From positions 682,001-746,000 of the forward strand of contig CP051232.1 of NCBI GenBank assembly GCA_017792445.1: a stretch of DNA of 64,000 nucleotides, in the 5' to 3' direction. The notes under the pieces were generated by a model. That model was not told the origin of the DNA, ran no database searches, and saw nothing but the letters and a program-made list of their open reading frames with translations. The position numbers and the translations under genes are program-made. The DNA is from Maritimibacter sp. GTDB lineage: Bacteria; Pseudomonadota; Alphaproteobacteria; Rhodobacterales; Rhodobacteraceae. Shown piece after piece: positions 54,926-64,000 of this stretch (position 1 is its first letter; every line of letters begins with the position of its first letter).

Positions 54926-56166
54926 CCCAGCCCGCCGGGGCGGCGCTCGAGGCGCATCTCGCGGCGTTCTCCCAATCCACCCCAATGGCCGTCGCGGTCT
55001 CGGGCGGCGGTGACTCTCTTGCATTGCTGCATCTGCTGCACGACCGGGGTCTCGTGGCTGCGGCGCTGACCGTCGACCACGGCCTGCGCCCCGAGGCGGC
55101 CGACGAGGCGCGCATGGTCGCAGGCATCTGCGACGGGCTCAGGGTGCGCCATGCCACGCTCAACTGGCGCTGGGACGGCGACGGCAACCTGTCGGAAGCC
55201 GCGCGCGTAGGTCGCTATGCCGCGCTGGCCGAATGGTGCCGCGCCGAAGGACTGGACACCTGCGCGCTCGGCCACACCCGCGACGACAATGTCGAGAGCT
55301 TCTTTATGGGCCTGTCGCGCGGCGCTGGCCTTGACGGTTTGTGCGGCATGCGCCCGGTGTTCGACCGGGACGGCGTCGCGTTCCACCGCCCCTTGCTTGG
55401 CGCGTCGCGCGAAGCGCTGCGCGACGACCTGCGCGCGCGCGGCGTGGACTGGGCAGAGGATCCGACGAACAGCGACACCTCGTATGACCGCGCGCGAATC
55501 CGCGCGGCCTTGGCGGCGCTCGACCTGCCGGACGCCTCGATTGCCCAATCCATAGGCAACCTTGCCGCGACCCGCCGCGACATCGGCGAGGAATTGCTGC
55601 ATCGCCTTTCAGGGCATTGGCACCTTGATGGTCCCGATATTGTGATCGACCTCGGCGCGTGGTCGCAGCTGACCGCCGAGTTCCGCCGCCGCACCCTTAC
55701 GGCGGCGCTGCGGTTCCACACGGCTGCACAGCATGCCCCCCGCGGCGCGGCTTTGATGCGTATGGTCAACCGCGACTGGACCGGCGATCCGGGACCGGCG
55801 ACGCTGGCCGGGTGCGCCATCGGCGCCGAGGCCGCACAGCTTCGCATCGGGCGCGAGGCCGCAGCCACCCCGCCCGCCGTAAGCACCCGCGACACATGGG
55901 ACAATCGCTGGACCGTGGAGGGCGCGCACAGCCCCGACACGGTGATCCGCGCGCTTGGCGAGGCTGGTGTCGCGCGACTTGATCCAGACTGGAAGGCCGG
56001 CACCCTGCCGCGCCGGTCCATGCTGGCCGCGCCATCGGTCTGGCGCGGCGACGTGCTGGTCTATTGCCCCTTCGCCCCGGTCGGAGACCCGAAGGCGCAG
56101 GAGGACTGGAACTGCGCCTCTGCCGGCGACGTCCAGAGGTTCACCGCGGCGCTGGTGTCGGCCTGA
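54922..56166 (+). CDS. tilS: tRNA(Ile)-lysidine synthase
   Basis: A 414-residue PP-loop enzyme. The loop SGGGDS spans 27-32, and DHGLRPEAADEA and GHTRDDN are further family motifs. It converts cytidine-34 of tRNA-Ile(CAU) to lysidine. The GTG start is in GTGA overlap with cpoB. Confidence 0.92.
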   Translation: MTQPAGAALEAHLAAFSQSTPMAVAVSGGGDSLALLHLLHDRGLVAAALTVDHGLRPEAADEARMVAGICDGLRVRHATLNWRWDGDGNLSEAARVGRYAALAEWCRAEGLDTCALGHTRDDNVESFFMGLSRGAGLDGLCGMRPVFDRDGVAFHRPLLGASREALRDDLRARGVDWAEDPTNSDTSYDRARIRAALAALDLPDASIAQSIGNLAATRRDIGEELLHRLSGHWHLDGPDIVIDLGAWSQLTAEFRRRTLTAALRFHTAAQHAPRGAALMRMVNRDWTGDPGPATLAGCAIGAEAAQLRIGREAAATPPAVSTRDTWDNRWTVEGAHSPDTVIRALGEAGVARLDPDWKAGTLPRRSMLAAPSVWRGDVLVYCPFAPVGDPKAQEDWNCASAGDVQRFTAALVSA

Positions 56167-56305
56167 CGGCGACAACCCTGCCGTGACCCTTCCGCACACC
56201 GGCGTTTCAGGTGGCCTTTCTCGTTGAAGATCCCGCTCCGATGCCTATTTTAGTCCAGCAGGTCCGCGCAGGCTCCGGCGTCGGGCAATTCTTGGAGGTC
56301 CACTT

Positions 56306-58228
56306 TTGGGTAACGCCAGAAATATCGCGTTTTGGGTCGTGCTGTTCCTGCTGATCCTTGCGCTGTTCAACCTGTTCAGCGGCGGTCAGTCCACGATGAC
56401 GACCCGCTCGATCAGCTATTCCGAATTCGTCGAGCGCGTGCAGGATGACGAGGTCAGCTCGGTCACCATCGACGGCGAGCGTGTCCTGTTCCGCGGGAAC
56501 GACGGACAGGACTACATGACCGTCCGCCCCGACGACGCGAACATCACCGACATGCTGATCACCAACAACGTGACGGTGAACGCGAAACCGCAGGAACAGT
56601 CCGGGTTCCAGACGATCCTGATGACCTTCCTGCCCTTCCTGCTGCTGATCGGCGTCTGGATCTACTTCATGAACCGGATGCAGGGCGGTGGCCGTGGCGG
56701 CGCGATGGGCTTCGGCAAGTCGCGCGCCAAGCTGCTGACCGAGAAGCATGGCCGCGTCACCTTCGATGATGTCGCCGGCATCGACGAGGCGAAGGACGAG
56801 CTGGAAGAGATCGTCGAATTCCTGCGTAACCCGCAGAAGTTCAGCCGTCTTGGCGGCAAGATCCCCAAAGGCGCGCTTCTGGTCGGCCCTCCGGGCACCG
56901 GTAAGACGCTGCTTGCCCGCGCCATCGCGGGTGAGGCGGGCGTGCCGTTCTTCACCATCTCCGGTTCTGACTTCGTCGAGATGTTCGTTGGCGTCGGCGC
57001 CAGCCGTGTGCGCGACATGTTCGAGCAGGCCAAGAAGAACGCGCCCTGCATCGTCTTCATCGACGAAATCGACGCCGTGGGCCGGTCGCGTGGCGTTGGC
57101 TACGGTGGCGGCAACGACGAGCGCGAGCAGACGCTGAACCAGCTGCTTGTCGAGATGGACGGCTTCGAGGCCAACGAAGGCATCATCATCGTCGCCGCGA
57201 CCAACCGTCCCGACGTTCTGGACCCCGCCCTGCTGCGTCCCGGCCGTTTCGACCGTCAGGTGCAGGTGCCGAACCCGGACATCAAGGGCCGCGAGAAGAT
57301 CCTGTCGGTCCACGCCCGCAAGGTGCCGCTGGGTCCCGACGTGGACCTGCGCATCATCGCGCGCGGTACGCCGGGCTTCTCGGGCGCCGACCTTGCGAAC
57401 CTCGTGAACGAGGCGGCGCTGATGGCCGCCCGCGTGGGTCGCCGGTTCGTCACGATGGAAGACTTCGAGAACGCGAAGGACAAGGTCATGATGGGCAGCG
57501 AACGCCGCTCTATGGTCATGACCGACGACGAGAAGAAGCTGACCGCCTACCACGAGGCGGGCCATGCGATCGTCGGCCTCAACGTCCCGCAGCATGACCC
57601 GATCCACAAGGCGACCATCATCCCGCGCGGCCGCGCGCTGGGTCTGGTGCTGTCGCTGCCGGAACGCGACCAGCTGTCGGTCACGCTGACCAAGTACAAG
57701 TCCAAGATCGCCATGGCGATGGGCGGACGCGTCGCGGAAGAGCTGATCTTCGGCAAGGAGAACGTGACCTCGGGCGCCGCTTCGGACATCCAGCAGGTGT
57801 CCAAGATCGCGCGGGCCATGGTGACGCAGTTCGGCTTTGCCGAGGAACTGGGCTATGTCGACTATGCCAACGAACAGCAGTCCTATCTTGGCGCTTACGG
57901 TGGCGGCACCAACCACTCTGACGACATGCAAAAGCGCATCGACGCGAAGGTGAAAGACCTGATCGACGAGGGCTACGAAGTGGCCAAGCGCATCCTCACC
58001 GAACGGAACGAGGATCTGCACCGTCTGGCACAGGGGCTGTTGGAGTATGAGACGCTGACCGGCGACGAGATCACCAAGGTGATCGCCGGCGAGCCGCTGA
58101 ACCGGGGCGACGACGAGGACGATCACCGCGACGACAAGGGCGGCACCGCCAGCGTCACGGCGATCCCCAAGACCAAGCCCAAGGCGAAGCCCTCCGGCGA
58201 CGGCGGGATGAACCCCGAACCGACCTGA
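56306..58228 (+). CDS. ftsH: ATP-dependent zinc metalloprotease FtsH
   Basis: A 640-residue membrane protease. Two N-terminal transmembrane segments flank a periplasmic domain; Walker A GPPGTGKT is at 194-201, and the zinc site HEAGH at 416-420. The start is TTG with GGAGG 7 nt ahead. A strong terminator follows. Confidence 0.96.
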   Translation: MGNARNIAFWVVLFLLILALFNLFSGGQSTMTTRSISYSEFVERVQDDEVSSVTIDGERVLFRGNDGQDYMTVRPDDANITDMLITNNVTVNAKPQEQSGFQTILMTFLPFLLLIGVWIYFMNRMQGGGRGGAMGFGKSRAKLLTEKHGRVTFDDVAGIDEAKDELEEIVEFLRNPQKFSRLGGKIPKGALLVGPPGTGKTLLARAIAGEAGVPFFTISGSDFVEMFVGVGASRVRDMFEQAKKNAPCIVFIDEIDAVGRSRGVGYGGGNDEREQTLNQLLVEMDGFEANEGIIIVAATNRPDVLDPALLRPGRFDRQVQVPNPDIKGREKILSVHARKVPLGPDVDLRIIARGTPGFSGADLANLVNEAALMAARVGRRFVTMEDFENAKDKVMMGSERRSMVMTDDEKKLTAYHEAGHAIVGLNVPQHDPIHKATIIPRGRALGLVLSLPERDQLSVTLTKYKSKIAMAMGGRVAEELIFGKENVTSGAASDIQQVSKIARAMVTQFGFAEELGYVDYANEQQSYLGAYGGGTNHSDDMQKRIDAKVKDLIDEGYEVAKRILTERNEDLHRLAQGLLEYETLTGDEITKVIAGEPLNRGDDEDDHRDDKGGTASVTAIPKTKPKAKPSGDGGMNPEPT

Positions 58229-58250
58229 TCCCGGTTCCGACCAGATCTGG

Positions 58251-58280
58251 AAAACCCCGCGCCCCGGCGCGGGGTTTTTC
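58251..58280. terminator. intrinsic terminator after ftsH
   Basis: A 13-bp perfect stem (58251-58263 with 58266-58278) beginning with AAAA and ending in a run of five T residues. It closes the tol-tilS-ftsH block. Confidence 0.88.
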
Positions 58281-58357
58281 TTTGGGCGGCTGCGGATTGC
58301 CGCTGGCGGGCGGCGGTGGCAGACTGCAGCCGGAAATCAGCCCAAGGAACCCGCCCG

Positions 58358-58954
58358 ATGCCCGCGCTTGTCCGCTCCGATCTTACCGCCAAAATCGCGT
58401 GGCTTGGCCGCGTGCCCAACCGCGACGCCAGCCTGCGCGCCGAACCGCTGGATCGCGTCGACGCCGCGATGACCGGTTTCGAGGGCGAGGCGCACGGCGG
58501 GCTGACGCGGCCCTCCTGTTCGCGGTTCACCATGCTATACGAACGCGGCACCGAGATCCGAAACACCCGGCAGATCTCTATCCTGTCCGTCGAGGAACTG
58601 GCCCTGATCGCGTCGAAGATGGGGCTGGAGGCACTGGACCCCGCCCTTCTGGGCGCGTCCATGGTGGTGGAGGGCATCCCGGACTTCAGCCACGTTCCGC
58701 CCGGTTCGCGACTTCAGACGCCCGCAGGCACCGTTCTGACCATCGACCTTGAAAACGGGCCGTGCCAGTTTCCGGCGAAAGAGATCGAAAAGGAACGGCC
58801 CGGCCACGGCAAGGCGTTCAAGCCCTCGGCCGAAGGCCTGCGCGGCGTGACGGCTTGGGTCGAACGCGAGGGTCCGCTGGCCGTCGGCGACGAGATCGCT
58901 CTGTTCGTCCCGACCCAGCGCGCTTGGGCGCCGATGGCGATGGCGGCGCAGTAA
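58358..58954 (+). CDS. MOSC-domain protein
   Basis: A 198-residue stand-alone MOSC protein. GEAHGGLTRPSCSR with its conserved Cys, and the later FPAKEIEKERPGHGKAF segment, fit MOSC proteins such as YiiM, which act on molybdenum-cofactor-dependent N-hydroxyl reduction or sulfur transfer. The ATG at 58358 is chosen over one 14 codons earlier because of family length. Confidence 0.8.
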   Translation: MPALVRSDLTAKIAWLGRVPNRDASLRAEPLDRVDAAMTGFEGEAHGGLTRPSCSRFTMLYERGTEIRNTRQISILSVEELALIASKMGLEALDPALLGASMVVEGIPDFSHVPPGSRLQTPAGTVLTIDLENGPCQFPAKEIEKERPGHGKAFKPSAEGLRGVTAWVEREGPLAVGDEIALFVPTQRAWAPMAMAAQ

Positions 58955-58961
58955 GGCGCGA

Positions 58962-61160
58962 TCAGTAGAAACTTTGCGGGTCGATATCGATCGACAGGCG
59001 CAGGTTGTTGGGCAGCCTGATCTGCGCCACCCACTGGGCCAGCGCCGCCTGTAACGGCGCCGTCTTCTCGGCCTTCACCAGCAACCGCACCCGGTGTCGT
59101 CCCCGGATCCGGGCAATCGGCGCCGGGGCCGGGCCATAGACCTGCGCCCCGATCCGCCGCAGCGGCCCGTCGGCCCGCGACAAGGCTCCGCCGACGTCGA
59201 AAGCCTCTTGCGCGTCGGGGGAGGACAGCACGATACCGGCCATCCGGCCATAGGGCGGCACGCCGGCTGCCTTTCGTTCGGCCGCCTCTGCGCGCCAGAA
59301 GCCTTCCTCGTCGCCCGACAGGATCGCCCGGATCACCGGATGCTCGGGCTGGAAGGTCTGCAACAGCGCGATGCCCGCGCGTTCCGCCCGCCCTGCCCGG
59401 CCCGCCACCTGCCGCATCAACTGGAACGTCCGCTCTGCCGCGCGCAGGTCCGAGCCCTGAAGCCCGAGGTCGGCGTCGATCACGCCGACCAAGGTCAGCA
59501 GCGGAAAGTTGTGGCCCTTCGCGACCAATTGCGTGCCGATCACGATATCCGCCGCGCCGGACGCGATTTCCTCGACCTTGGCTTTCAAAGCCCGCGCCGA
59601 GCCGAACAGGTCCGACGACAGGACCGCGATCCGCGCGTCGGGGAACAGTTCCGCCGCTTCCTCGTGCAACCGCTCGACGCCGGGGCCGACCGGGGCCAGC
59701 TTGTCTTCCGCATCGCAAGACGGGCAGACCGTGGGCATCGGTTTCGTCTCGCCGCACTGGTGGCACACCAGCCGCTTCAGAAACCGGTGCTCGACCATCC
59801 GGGCGTCGCAGTGGTCGCAGGCAATCTGGTGGCCACAGGCCCGGCAGATGGTGACCGGGGCATAGCCGCGCCGGTTCAGAAACAGCAGCGATTGCTCGCC
59901 GGCCTCAAGCCGTTCTCGCACCGCTGCCTGCAACGACGGCGACACCCAGCGGCTGGAAGGAAGCTCTTCGTCCCGCATGTCGATCGCGGACATATCCGGC
60001 AATTCGGACGCCCCAAAGCGTGATTTCAGCTCTAGCCTTGTATATTTCCCGCTTTCGGCATTGACCCAGCTTTCCAGCGACGGGGTGGCCGACGCAAGGA
60101 TCACCTGCGCGGACGCGATGGACGCGCGCAGCACCGCCATGTCGCGGGCATTGTACAGGACGCCATCTTCCTGCTTGTACGAGGTATCGTGTTCCTCGTC
60201 GATGACGATCAGCCCAAGATCGCGGAAGGGCAGAAACAGCGCCGAGCGCGCGCCGACGACGAGCTGCGCGCCGCCCTCGCCCACCATCTTCCACGCCCGC
60301 CGCCGCTCGGTCATCGTGACGCCCGAGTGCCATTCGGTCGGCATCGCACCGAACCGCGCCTCGACCCGCTTCAGGAACTCTGCCGTCAGCGCGATCTCGG
60401 GCAGCAGCACCAACGCCTGCCGCCCCCGGCGCAGGCATTCGGCCACGGCTTCAAGGTAGACTTCCGTTTTGCCAGAGCCGGTTACGCCCTTCAGCAGCGT
60501 CGTGCCGTAGGCCCCCGACCGGATCGCGGCTGCCAGCGCCTCGGCCCCCGCGGCCTGATCGCCGGTCAGTTCCTTGCCCGGCAGTTCGGGGTTCAATCGC
60601 GGGTACGGCAGGTCGCGCGGGCTTTCCTCTTCCGACACGGCGCCCTGTTTCACCAACCCCTTCACGACCGACGATGTCACGCCCGCCGTCTCTGCCAGTT
60701 CGCCAAGCGTGAAGGACAGCCCGCCGTATTCCTTCAGCACCTCCAGCACGCGGCGACGGGCGTCGGTCATGCGGTCGGGCTCGGACTGCCCCAACCGGTA
60801 GACCTTGCGCATCGAGGGTGGATCGCCCAGCCCGGGCGAGCGCGTCGCCAGCCGCAGCATCGCGGGCATCGGGGTCAGAGTGTAGTCCGCCGCCCGCCCA
60901 AGGAATTGTCGCATTTCGTCAAGCATCGGGGCAGCGTCCAGCACCCTGATCACGCTGCGAATCTTCGATATGTCAAAGTCGCCGCGGCCCGGCCCCCAGA
61001 CGACGCCCAGCACTTTGCGGGGTCCAAGCGGCACCTCTACGAAGGTGCCGACAAAGCATCCGCCCTCGGGCGCCTTGTAGTCCAGAAGGCGGTCGAGCGG
61101 CTGCGTGGTCAGCACGCCAACCAGTGCGCCCTCCTCGAAATGCGACGGCAGTTCGCTCAC
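58962..61160 (-). CDS. priA: primosomal replication protein N' (PriA helicase)
   Basis: A 732-residue helicase. Walker A GVTGSGKT is at 225-232, the DEEH box is in VIDEEHDTSYKQ, and the zinc-binding Cys cluster is CRACGHQIACDHC...CHQCGE...CPSCDA. It restarts stalled replication forks. The GTG start overlaps the stop of the small ORF at 61157-61267. Confidence 0.95.
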   Translation of the reverse strand: MSELPSHFEEGALVGVLTTQPLDRLLDYKAPEGGCFVGTFVEVPLGPRKVLGVVWGPGRGDFDISKIRSVIRVLDAAPMLDEMRQFLGRAADYTLTPMPAMLRLATRSPGLGDPPSMRKVYRLGQSEPDRMTDARRRVLEVLKEYGGLSFTLGELAETAGVTSSVVKGLVKQGAVSEEESPRDLPYPRLNPELPGKELTGDQAAGAEALAAAIRSGAYGTTLLKGVTGSGKTEVYLEAVAECLRRGRQALVLLPEIALTAEFLKRVEARFGAMPTEWHSGVTMTERRRAWKMVGEGGAQLVVGARSALFLPFRDLGLIVIDEEHDTSYKQEDGVLYNARDMAVLRASIASAQVILASATPSLESWVNAESGKYTRLELKSRFGASELPDMSAIDMRDEELPSSRWVSPSLQAAVRERLEAGEQSLLFLNRRGYAPVTICRACGHQIACDHCDARMVEHRFLKRLVCHQCGETKPMPTVCPSCDAEDKLAPVGPGVERLHEEAAELFPDARIAVLSSDLFGSARALKAKVEEIASGAADIVIGTQLVAKGHNFPLLTLVGVIDADLGLQGSDLRAAERTFQLMRQVAGRAGRAERAGIALLQTFQPEHPVIRAILSGDEEGFWRAEAAERKAAGVPPYGRMAGIVLSSPDAQEAFDVGGALSRADGPLRRIGAQVYGPAPAPIARIRGRHRVRLLVKAEKTAPLQAALAQWVAQIRLPNNLRLSIDIDPQSFY

Positions 61161-61267
61161 GCGTCTCCCTCGCGCGTCATGTCTTCATATAGCCAGACCA
61201 TGCGGTCGACGAACCATGCCTTCCCGCCCATGGCAAGGGCCAGTCCGGCCAGACGGTAGATGTCCAT
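61157..61267 (-). CDS. 36-residue small protein upstream of priA
   Basis: A 37-codon ORF on the minus strand (MDIYRLAGLALAMGGKAW at the start) with GAGAGG 7 nt ahead of its ATG. Its TGA overlaps the GTG of priA as GTGA, so it is probably co-translated. One weakly hydrophobic segment and WFVDRMVWLYEDM follow. Similar very short proteins with the KAWFxDRMVxLY pattern may exist in related bacteria; I cannot name it. Confidence 0.6.
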   Translation of the reverse strand: MDIYRLAGLALAMGGKAWFVDRMVWLYEDMTREGDA

Positions 61268-61367
61268 GATGCGCCCTCTCGCCGGTGGACAGCCCGGTTC
61301 TACTTTAACACTCCGTTGGCATGCGCTAACAGTGCCCCAACCGCAAGCGTCCCCCTAGGAGGCCCAG

Positions 61368-62021
61368 ATGAAATTCTTCGTAGACACCGCAGACGTCGAC
61401 GCGATCCGCGAGCTTCACGAGCTCGGCATGGTCGACGGTGTGACCACAAACCCCTCGCTGATCATGAAATCCGGCCGTGACATCAAGGAAGTCACCAAGG
61501 AAATCTGCGACATGGTCGACGGCCCCGTGTCCGCCGAGACCGTGGCGCTGGACGCCGAAGGCATGATCGCCGAAGGCCGCGAGCTTAAGAAGATCGCCGA
61601 CAACATCACGATCAAGGTGCCGCTGACCTGGGACGGTCTGAAGGCCTGCAAGGTGCTGTCGGGCGAAGGCAACATGGTCAACGTGACCCTGTGCTTCTCG
61701 GCCAACCAGGCGCTGCTGGCGGCCAAGGCCGGCGCGACGTTCATCTCGCCCTTCATCGGCCGCCTCGACGACCTGAACCTCGACGGGATGGAACTGATCG
61801 CCGACATCCGCGAGATCTATGACAACTACGGCTTCGAGACCCAGATCCTCGCCGCCTCGATCCGCTCGGCCAACCATATGTCCGAAGCCGCCAAGATCGG
61901 CGCCGACGTGGCCACCGCGCCGCCCGCCGTGATCAAGGCGATGGCGAACCACGTCCTGACGGACAAGGGGCTCGATGCCTTCATGAAGGACTGGGAAAAG
62001 ACGGGTCAGAAGATCCTCTGA
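61368..62021 (+). CDS. fsa: transaldolase-like fructose-6-phosphate aldolase
   Basis: A 217-residue class I aldolase of the TalC/Fsa family. [15 protein letters not shown] and TTNPSLI are the first motif; the Schiff-base Lys is in [11 protein letters not shown]; the last motif is [11 protein letters not shown]. It may act as transaldolase or fructose-6-phosphate aldolase. Confidence 0.92.
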   Translation: MKFFVDTADVDAIRELHELGMVDGVTTNPSLIMKSGRDIKEVTKEICDMVDGPVSAETVALDAEGMIAEGRELKKIADNITIKVPLTWDGLKACKVLSGEGNMVNVTLCFSANQALLAAKAGATFISPFIGRLDDLNLDGMELIADIREIYDNYGFETQILAASIRSANHMSEAAKIGADVATAPPAVIKAMANHVLTDKGLDAFMKDWEKTGQKIL

Positions 62022-62039
62022 TCCAGTCGATCCAGATGC

Positions 62040-62071
62040 AAAAGGCCGCCGGACATCCCGGCGGCCTTTTT
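62040..62071. terminator. bidirectional intrinsic terminator
   Basis: A 13-bp perfect stem (62040-62052 with 62058-62070) and a 5-nt loop, starting AAAA and ending in five T residues. It separates the convergent fsa and dehydratase genes. Confidence 0.9.
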
Positions 62072-62094
62072 CGTGGCGCATCTCGCGACCAAGG

Positions 62095-63321
62095 TCAGAA
62101 CTTCGGCCGCCCGAACTTCCAGTCGGGCCAGTGCTTGCGCATCTCGGTCGCGTCGTCGCGGGTGCGATACTCCAGCGCCTCGAAATTCGCGTTCAGCCGT
62201 TTCAGTTCAGCCCGGTCCAGCGTGACGCCCAGCCCCGGCCCCTCCGGCACCTTTACAGCCCCGTCCACGATGGGCAGCTTGCCGCCCTCGATCACCTCGT
62301 CGGTCTGCCACGGCTGGTGCGTGTCGCAGTCGTAGGTCAGGTTCGGCGTCGCCGCCGCAAGATGCGTCATCGCCGCCAGAGAGATGCCAAGGTGCGAGTT
62401 CGAGTGCATCGACAGGCCCAGCCCCCAGATCCGGCAGATCTCGGCCAAGTCGCGGCTGGCCTTCAGCCCGCCCCAATAGTGGTGATCCGACAGAATCACG
62501 CGGAAGGCATCGTGTTTCATGTTGGGCGGCAGGTGGGACGGCTCGACGACATACATGTTTGTGGCCAACGGCACGTCGGTCGCCGCCTGAATCACCGCGT
62601 TGCCGTCGATGCCCTTCGTCGGGTCTTCCAGATATTCCACCAGCCCTTCCAGCCGGGGCAGCAGGTCCAGCACCGTGTGGACATGCCAGCCGCCGTTCGG
62701 GTCGATCCGCAGCGGCGCGTCGGGGAAGGCGTCGCGCAACGCCTCGAGCCCCGCGATCTCGGCCAGCGGTTCCAGCACGCCGGCCTTCAGCTTGATCGCC
62801 TTGAACCCGTAGGCGGCGACCAGGCTTCGGGCCTCGTCGACCAGTTGTTCGGGTGACAGAACCTCGCCCCAGTCGTCAGGCTGTTCGTTCGCGTGGCCTG
62901 CGAACTTGTAGAACAGATAGGCCGAGAACGGCACCGACGGACGCACCTGCCCGCCCAGCAGATCCACCACGCGCTGCCCCGTCGCCTTGCCCAGCGCGTC
63001 CCACATCGCAACCTCGACCGCACCGCCAACCCGTAGACGCAGACGCGTCGGGGCATCGGGCAGCGCATGGGCGGTCCGCGCCCACAGTCCGTTCAGGTCG
63101 GTAACGGCCAGTCCCCGGCAACCAGGAGCAAGCGCGGCCAGCCCGGCCAGCACATCCTCGGTGCCGTAGCTTTCGCCAAGACCGATGACGCCGTCTTCTG
63201 TCTCGACCTCGATCACCGAGCGCAGGGCAAAGGGCTGGTGGCAGCCCGAGTTGTTCAGCAACGGCGGGTCGTAAAAGGCGATCGGCGTCACGCGGATGTC
63301 GGCGATTCGAAGGTCGGTCAT
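62095..63321 (-). CDS. enolase-superfamily dehydratase, glucarate-dehydratase-like
   Basis: A 408-residue enzyme of the mandelate racemase/glucarate dehydratase group. The KxK motif is Lys177-x-Lys179 (AIKLKAG), metal ligands include Asp207 (RIDPNGGW) and the LEDP acid pair near 232, and the C-terminal HSNSHLGISLAAMTHLAAA is typical of glucarate dehydratases. The ATG at 63321 starts directly before MTDLRIADIRVTPIA. It probably dehydrates a sugar acid; the adjacent partial paralog supports a sugar-acid operon. Confidence 0.87.
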   Translation of the reverse strand: MTDLRIADIRVTPIAFYDPPLLNNSGCHQPFALRSVIEVETEDGVIGLGESYGTEDVLAGLAALAPGCRGLAVTDLNGLWARTAHALPDAPTRLRLRVGGAVEVAMWDALGKATGQRVVDLLGGQVRPSVPFSAYLFYKFAGHANEQPDDWGEVLSPEQLVDEARSLVAAYGFKAIKLKAGVLEPLAEIAGLEALRDAFPDAPLRIDPNGGWHVHTVLDLLPRLEGLVEYLEDPTKGIDGNAVIQAATDVPLATNMYVVEPSHLPPNMKHDAFRVILSDHHYWGGLKASRDLAEICRIWGLGLSMHSNSHLGISLAAMTHLAAATPNLTYDCDTHQPWQTDEVIEGGKLPIVDGAVKVPEGPGLGVTLDRAELKRLNANFEALEYRTRDDATEMRKHWPDWKFGRPKF

Positions 63322-63365
63322 CTCAAGTCCTCTGTTGCAGCGCGGAACCGCGCCAGCGCCACGTC

Positions 63366-64000
63366 CTACGTGTTCACCTTGTTCGCCTCGATGTAATCCA
63401 TGTTCAGATCCTGCCCGAGCCCCGGCTCGTCGCGGCCATGAACGTAGCCGTCGGCATCCATCTCGTCGTCGATCCGGTTCTGGTATTCCTTGGGCTCGTC
63501 GTAGTCGATGAACGGATGCAGCAGCCCGCGCTCGTAGAAGGACGTGTTCGGGATCGCCAGCGCCACGGCAAGGTTGCCCGCCCCGGTGCCGTGCATCTCG
63601 CAGGACATGTGGAAGCACTCCGCCATGTTGGCGCATTTCATCGCCGGAGAGATGCCACCCACGTCCCAGACGCCGGACCGGACAAGGTCGCAGGCGTCGT
63701 GCTTGACCCACTCGCCGCGGGTCCAGTGCTTGCCGGTCATCGTCTCGGGGCCAAGGATGTTCAGCCGCGAGTTCGACGTCAGCCACTTGTAAGAGGACAT
63801 CGACGCCTCTTCCATCGGCTCTTCCATCCAGCGGTAGTCGAGGTCCGCCAGCTTCTCGGCCAGCCACAGCACGTCGGTGCGTGAATAGAAGTGATGCGGA
63901 TCCAGCATCAGCGGAAAGTCCGGCCCCACCACCTCGCGCACGGCGGCGCAGGCCTTGTAGTCCATCCGCACGTCGGGTGCGCCGGGAACCGGCGGCATCC
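63366..64000 (-). CDS. enolase-superfamily enzyme, partial at window edge
   Basis: The C-terminal part (about 210 residues) of a second mandelate racemase/muconate lactonizing-type enzyme. LMLDPHHFYSR, YRWMEEPMEE and LNILGPETM are the barrel metal-ligand strands; a C-terminal CEMHGTGAGNLAVALAIPN follows. The N-terminal half lies beyond the window; the ATG at 63998 is probably internal. It sits 44 bp upstream of the glucarate-dehydratase-like gene, so they are likely co-transcribed. Confidence 0.82.
   Translation of the reverse strand, partial: MPPVPGAPDVRMDYKACAAVREVVGPDFPLMLDPHHFYSRTDVLWLAEKLADLDYRWMEEPMEEASMSSYKWLTSNSRLNILGPETMTGKHWTRGEWVKHDACDLVRSGVWDVGGISPAMKCANMAECFHMSCEMHGTGAGNLAVALAIPNTSFYERGLLHPFIDYDEPKEYQNRIDDEMDADGYVHGRDEPGLGQDLNMDYIEANKVNT

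Overview
The window is high-GC, densely coded DNA from an alphaproteobacterium. It is almost certainly a member of the Rhodobacterales (Rhodobacter/Roseobacter relatives). Evidence: a smo/mtl-type polyol operon in the gene order known from Rhodobacter, a ruvCAB - ybgC - tolQRAB - pal - cpoB - tilS - ftsH block, GapR, a DUF1127 protein, and the ligase-associated helicase/PdeM pair. Apart from one small tRNA-linked islet near 23.6-24.7 kb, it reads as ordinary chromosome. No CRISPR array, rRNA operon, replication origin or intact mobile element was seen.

Layout. 0-10.9 kb: an alpha/beta hydrolase, then a SorC-type regulator and the polyol operon (binding protein, two permeases, ATPase, sorbitol dehydrogenase, mannitol 2-dehydrogenase, HAD phosphatase, FGGY pentulose kinase). 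10.9-15.5 kb: a three-subunit molybdenum hydroxylase of the PaoABC type on the minus strand and a divergent TetR regulator; a perfect palindrome fills the -35/-10 spacer of the operon promoter. 15.5-23.5 kb: a membrane-anchored NYN-like nuclease, a pentaheme cytochrome c, and divergent from it a six-gene Na+-NQR-like operon with a strongly shortened NqrB, followed by a 29-codon ORF and a CBS-pair protein. 23.5-24.7 kb: a rearranged islet with a broken tRNA-Thr, an IS3-type remnant, an intact inverted tRNA-Thr(UGU) and an orphan gene carrying a HEPN-like RNxxxH motif.

24.7-31 kb: iron ABC permease, GapR, small proteins, a DksA/TraR zinc finger, a YeeE/YedE pair with a DUF442 phosphatase-like protein, and a large membrane protein. 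31-35.4 kb: an AAA ATPase, RidA, and a DHA2 efflux pump with a divergent MarR regulator. 35.4-44.1 kb: Nudix hydrolase, DEXH helicase, PdeM, thioesterase, flavin monooxygenase, MFS transporter, MsrA, acetyltransferase, PrmA. 44.1-45.5 kb: a structured non-coding stretch ending in a strong intrinsic terminator, a small membrane protein and a DUF1127 protein. 45.5-58.3 kb: RuvCAB, Tol-Pal, TilS and FtsH. 58.3-64 kb: MOSC protein, PriA with an overlapping 36-codon ORF, transaldolase-like aldolase, and two enolase-superfamily sugar-acid enzymes, the second cut by the window edge.

The most unusual content is (1) the NQR-like complex, which keeps the NqrC flavin site, the NqrD/E membrane cysteines and the NqrF ferredoxin domain but has lost the covalent-FMN loop of NqrB, and sits beside a pentaheme cytochrome; and (2) the tRNA-Thr islet, where a HEPN-like protein lies between an intact tRNA-Thr and the 3' part of a second one.
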